From positions 1-8,698 of the forward strand of contig CALABV010000232.1 of the NCBI GenBank assembly GCA_937886325.1: DNA of 8,698 bases, written 5' to 3'. Made by a program: the position numbers and the translations under genes. Under the pieces are notes generated by a model. It made no database searches. It was not told the origin of the DNA and saw nothing but the letters and a program-made list of their open reading frames with translations. Shown in pieces: positions 6,356-8,698 of the stretch (its first letter is position 1; the number at the start of each line of letters is the position of its first letter). The DNA comes from an uncultured Geobacter sp. (GTDB taxonomy: Bacteria > Desulfobacterota > Desulfuromonadia > Geobacterales > Geobacteraceae).

Positions 6356-7375
6356 CTACAGATATTCCTTGATAAGGATTTCGGCAATCTGCACCGCGTT
6401 GGTTGCCGCCCCCTTGCGGATATTGTCAGCGACAACCCACAGGTTCAGACCGTTCTCAACCGACTCGTCCTCGCGGATACGACCCACATAGGTCAGATCC
6501 TGCCCCGCTGCGTCGATGGGCATCGGGTATACCTTCTTTGCCACGTCGTCCACCAGCTTGCAGCCGGGAGCCTTCTTCAGCAGCTCGAATGCCTTGGCAA
6601 CGGTGATCTTTTTCTCGGTCTCGATGTTCACCGACTCCGAATGGCCATAGAAGACCGGCACGCGAACCGTGGTGGCCGTCAGCCGGATATCGGATTCCAT
6701 GATCTTCCTGGTCTCGTTGACCATCTTCATCTCTTCCTTGGTATAGCCGTTCGGCTCGAAGGAATCGATCTGGGGAAGACAGTTGAACGCGATGCGGTAC
6801 GGGTAGACTTTCGCCTCCGCGGGCCTGCCGTTGAGCATCTCGCCCGCCTGGATCCGCAGCTCGTCGATGGCCTTCTTGCCGGTACCCGACACGGCCTGAT
6901 AGGTTGAAACCACGACCCTCTTGATGGTGCCGTAATCGTGCAGCGGCTTGAGGGCCACCACCATCTGGATGGTGGAGCAGTTCGGGTTGGCAATGATTCC
7001 CTTCTTCGTGTAGCCGGCAATGGCGTGGGGGTTCACCTCCGGAACCACGAGGGGCACATCCGGGTCCATGCGCCATGCGCTGGAATTGTCGATGCACACC
7101 GCACCGGCCCGCGCCGCGGAAGGGCAGAACTCCTGGGAGCGGCTGCCGCCCGCGGAAAAGAGGGCGATATCGATCCCCTCGAACGCATCGTGGTCCAGGA
7201 GCTCCACCTGAACCGGCTTCCCCTTATACTCAAGAACCTTCCCGATACTCCGCTCGCTCGCCAGGAATTTGATCTTTCCCACCGGAAAGTTTCTCTCCTC
7301 AAGACACTGAATCATCTGGTTGCCCACGGCGCCGGTTGCGCCTGCTATGGCAACATTCCACAGTTTTTTCGCCAT
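6356..7375 (-). CDS. asd: Aspartate-semialdehyde dehydrogenase
   Basis: Asd reduces beta-aspartyl phosphate to aspartate semialdehyde with NADPH, the branch-point step for lysine/diaminopimelate, threonine and methionine. I chose ATG 7375 (339 residues). A TTG three codons upstream (7384) is in frame, but its AGGAG lies only one base away. The same AGGAG sits 10 bases from the ATG, an acceptable spacing. The NADP loop GATGAVG is at residues 12-18. The catalytic cysteine is Cys133 in NPNCSTIQ, and RVPVFYGHSE (His245) is the conserved active-site histidine block. It has its own promoter and terminator, so it behaves as a single-gene unit between leuB and truA. Confidence 0.97.
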   Translation of the reverse strand: MAKKLWNVAIAGATGAVGNQMIQCLEERNFPVGKIKFLASERSIGKVLEYKGKPVQVELLDHDAFEGIDIALFSAGGSRSQEFCPSAARAGAVCIDNSSAWRMDPDVPLVVPEVNPHAIAGYTKKGIIANPNCSTIQMVVALKPLHDYGTIKRVVVSTYQAVSGTGKKAIDELRIQAGEMLNGRPAEAKVYPYRIAFNCLPQIDSFEPNGYTKEEMKMVNETRKIMESDIRLTATTVRVPVFYGHSESVNIETEKKITVAKAFELLKKAPGCKLVDDVAKKVYPMPIDAAGQDLTYVGRIREDESVENGLNLWVVADNIRKGAATNAVQIAEILIKEYL

Positions 7376-7430
7376 CTCCGCCAATCTCCTCTCTCAACGA
7401 CCCCCTGTCCCCGGGCCGGAAAATTTTACA

Positions 7431-7460
7431 ATTTTATTGAGAGTAAACGAGTATTGTCAA
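7431..7460 (-). promoter_or_regulatory. Sigma70-type promoter of asd
   Basis: A perfect -35 TTGACA (7460-7455), 18-base spacer and -10 TAAAAT (7436-7431; 5 of 6 consensus). The predicted start near 7424 gives a leader of about 50 bases. The -35 begins one base after the T-run of the leuB terminator. Confidence 0.75.
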
Positions 7461-7461
7461 C

Positions 7462-7498
7462 AAAAAAGAAAAAAGGGGAAGCGGAATATCGCCTCCCC
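7462..7498 (-). terminator. Intrinsic terminator of leuB
   Basis: On the minus strand GGGGAGGCG and CGCTTCCCC form a 9-bp stem (one G-T wobble) with a 6-base ATATTC loop, followed by T6-C-T6. It starts 27 bases past the leuB stop. This is the strongest terminator in the window. Confidence 0.9.
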
Positions 7499-7525
7499 CT
7501 TTCCTGCACAGCCTTTCCGCCCTCG

Positions 7526-8578
7526 TCAGCTGACCGCTTTGGCCACCATGTCGCCGACCTCGGTAGTGGAATATCCCATCTTGCCGGCGCTCATGCTCTT
7601 CATCTTCTGCATCACGCCGACCATGGCCGCCTCAACGTCCTTCGCCGCCTTCTCCTCACCCAGAATATCGAGCATCATCTGGGCCGCGCCGATGGCCGCC
7701 ATGGGATTTATCACATTCTTGCCGGTATACTTGGGCGCGCTCCCCCCGATGGGCTCGAACATGGAAACGCCTTCCGGGTTGATATTGCCGCCGGACGCAA
7801 TGCCCATGCCGCCCTGCACCATGGCGCCCAGGTCGGTGATGATGTCGCCGAACATATTATCGGTCACAATGACGTCGAACCATTCGGGATTCTTCACCAT
7901 CCACATGGTGGTCGCGTCCACGTGGGCATACTCCCGCTTGATGTCTGCATAGTCCTTGGCGCCGATCTCGTGGAAGGCCCGCTCCCACAGGTCGAAGGCA
8001 AAGGTCAGCACATTGGTTTTGCCGCACAGGGTCAGGGTCTTGTTCTTGTTGCGCTTGCGGGTGTACTCAAAGGCGTAGCGCAGACAGCGCTCGACACCCT
8101 TGCGGGTGTTGATGGAGGTCTGGATGGCCACCTCGTCCGGTGTCCCCTTCTTCAGCACGCCGCCGGAGCCGGTATAGAGCCCCTCGCTGTTCTCGCGCAC
8201 CACCACGAAGTCGATATCTTCCGGTTTCTTGTCCTTGAGTGGGGTTTCCACGTTGGGGTAGAGCTTCACCGGACGGAGGTTGATGTACTGGTCCAGTTCG
8301 AAACGGAGCTTGAGCAGGATCCCCTTTTCCAGGATTCCCGGCTTCACGTCGGGGTGGCCGATGGCGCCCAGGAAGATGGCGTCAAACTGGCGCAAGTCGG
8401 AAACAGCGGTCTCCGGCAGGACCTCGCCGGTACGCAGGTAACGCTCGCCGCCGAAATCGAAATGGGTATACTCCATCTTGATCCCGTATTTGTTGTTTAC
8501 CGCTCCCAGTACCTTCAAACCCTCTGCAACAACCTCGGGGCCTGTTCCGTCCCCGCCGATAACGGCAATCTTGTACAT
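7526..8578 (-). CDS. leuB: 3-isopropylmalate dehydrogenase-type enzyme (isocitrate/isopropylmalate dehydrogenase family)
   Basis: The family oxidatively decarboxylates beta-hydroxyacids; LeuB converts 3-isopropylmalate to 2-oxoisocaproate in leucine synthesis. I chose ATG 8578 (350 residues) because AGGAG sits 6 bases before it. An ATG at 8608 would add ten residues but lacks a site. Expected catalytic residues are Tyr135 (RENSEGLYTG) and Lys187 (CGKTNVL). Metal-binding aspartates are Asp221 (HVDA), Asp245 and Asp249 (FGDIITD). The substrate segment LEKGILLKLRFELDQYINLRP resembles actinobacterial LeuB (LERGLLLKLRF). The cofactor loop reads GSAPKYTGK (Lys283-Tyr284), where typical NAD-dependent LeuB has Asp-Ile; this suggests NADP use. 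Family is certain; LeuB over isocitrate or another beta-decarboxylating dehydrogenase is likely, not proven. It is monocistronic here. Confidence 0.85.
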   Translation of the reverse strand: MYKIAVIGGDGTGPEVVAEGLKVLGAVNNKYGIKMEYTHFDFGGERYLRTGEVLPETAVSDLRQFDAIFLGAIGHPDVKPGILEKGILLKLRFELDQYINLRPVKLYPNVETPLKDKKPEDIDFVVVRENSEGLYTGSGGVLKKGTPDEVAIQTSINTRKGVERCLRYAFEYTRKRNKNKTLTLCGKTNVLTFAFDLWERAFHEIGAKDYADIKREYAHVDATTMWMVKNPEWFDVIVTDNMFGDIITDLGAMVQGGMGIASGGNINPEGVSMFEPIGGSAPKYTGKNVINPMAAIGAAQMMLDILGEEKAAKDVEAAMVGVMQKMKSMSAGKMGYSTTEVGDMVAKAVS

Positions 8579-8626
8579 TCCCTTCTCCTTTTTCATGCTT
8601 TGTTTCAATAAACTGGTGGATGGACT

Positions 8627-8654
8627 ATCTTAAAGAAATAAATGCGTTTGTCAA
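8627..8654 (-). promoter_or_regulatory. Sigma70-type promoter of leuB
   Basis: A perfect -35 TTGACA (8654-8649), 16-base spacer and -10 TAAGAT (8632-8627; 4 of 6 consensus). The start would be near 8620, leaving about 42 bases before the ATG. That leader is too short for a leucine attenuator or T-box of normal size. Confidence 0.6.
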
Positions 8655-8698
8655 CAAAATCGCGGTCAAACGGATGTCGTCACTTCCAGAGGTCGTCA

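Noticed and set aside
6320..6356. Small inverted repeats (CCGG...CCGG and AGACG-AAA-CGTCT) between asd and truA, as a riboswitch or second terminator
   Set aside because: Stems are only 4-5 bp with no following T-run and no recognisable riboswitch core; the gap is under 90 bases.
6938..8611. A 557-codon open frame on the plus strand opposite leuB and asd
   Set aside because: It spans two well-supported minus-strand genes and the terminator/promoter between them. Its product has a low-complexity His/Gly/Leu-rich look and no recognisable domain. Long antisense frames are expected opposite codon-biased GC-rich genes.
8655..8698. Possible 3' end of an upstream gene (minus-strand frame ending GAC GAC CTC TGG AAG TGA near 8680)
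   Set aside because: Only about six codons are visible, too few to tell a coding end from chance.

Overview
The window is a compact, almost entirely minus-strand stretch of core housekeeping genes. Read in the direction of transcription (from high to low coordinates) it runs: leuB-type dehydrogenase, asd, truA, rplM, rpsI, argC, a YgiQ-type radical SAM gene, four tRNA genes (Thr-TGT, Tyr-GTA, Gly-TCC, Thr-GGT), and the first 290 codons of tuf, which runs off the low-coordinate end. The protein families and this gene order suggest a Gram-negative delta-type proteobacterium of the Geobacter/Desulfuromonas kind. That placement is inference from remembered synteny, not a database result. I see no insertion sequence, prophage, CRISPR array, toxin or defence module.

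Region 8698-6269: leuB and asd are separately expressed amino-acid biosynthesis genes (leucine; aspartate family). leuB has its own sigma70-type promoter and ends in a strong intrinsic terminator. The T-run of that terminator abuts the -35 of the asd promoter. asd ends in a second hairpin-plus-T-run, placed directly against the start codon of truA.

Region 6268-4509: truA (tRNA pseudouridine synthase) is followed by a promoter and the classic L13-S9 pair rplM-rpsI, closed by a good intrinsic terminator. There is no visible terminator between truA and rplM, so truA transcripts may run into the ribosomal pair.

Region 4508-1579: argC (arginine pathway) overlaps ygiQ by one base (TGATG). ygiQ lacks a visible Shine-Dalgarno, which points to translational coupling.

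Region 1578-1: a strong promoter (TTGACA, 17-base spacer, TATAAG, with A-tracts just upstream) drives a tRNA-Thr/Tyr/Gly/Thr/tuf operon. Its order is identical to the thrU-tyrU-glyT-thrT-tufB operon of Escherichia coli. All four tRNAs encode their CCA ends.

I do not find a convincing undescribed system. The points most worth checking are a Lys-Tyr pair at the cofactor-specificity position of the LeuB-type enzyme, the asd terminator fused to the truA start, and the argC-ygiQ coupling with ygiQ's second cysteine cluster.
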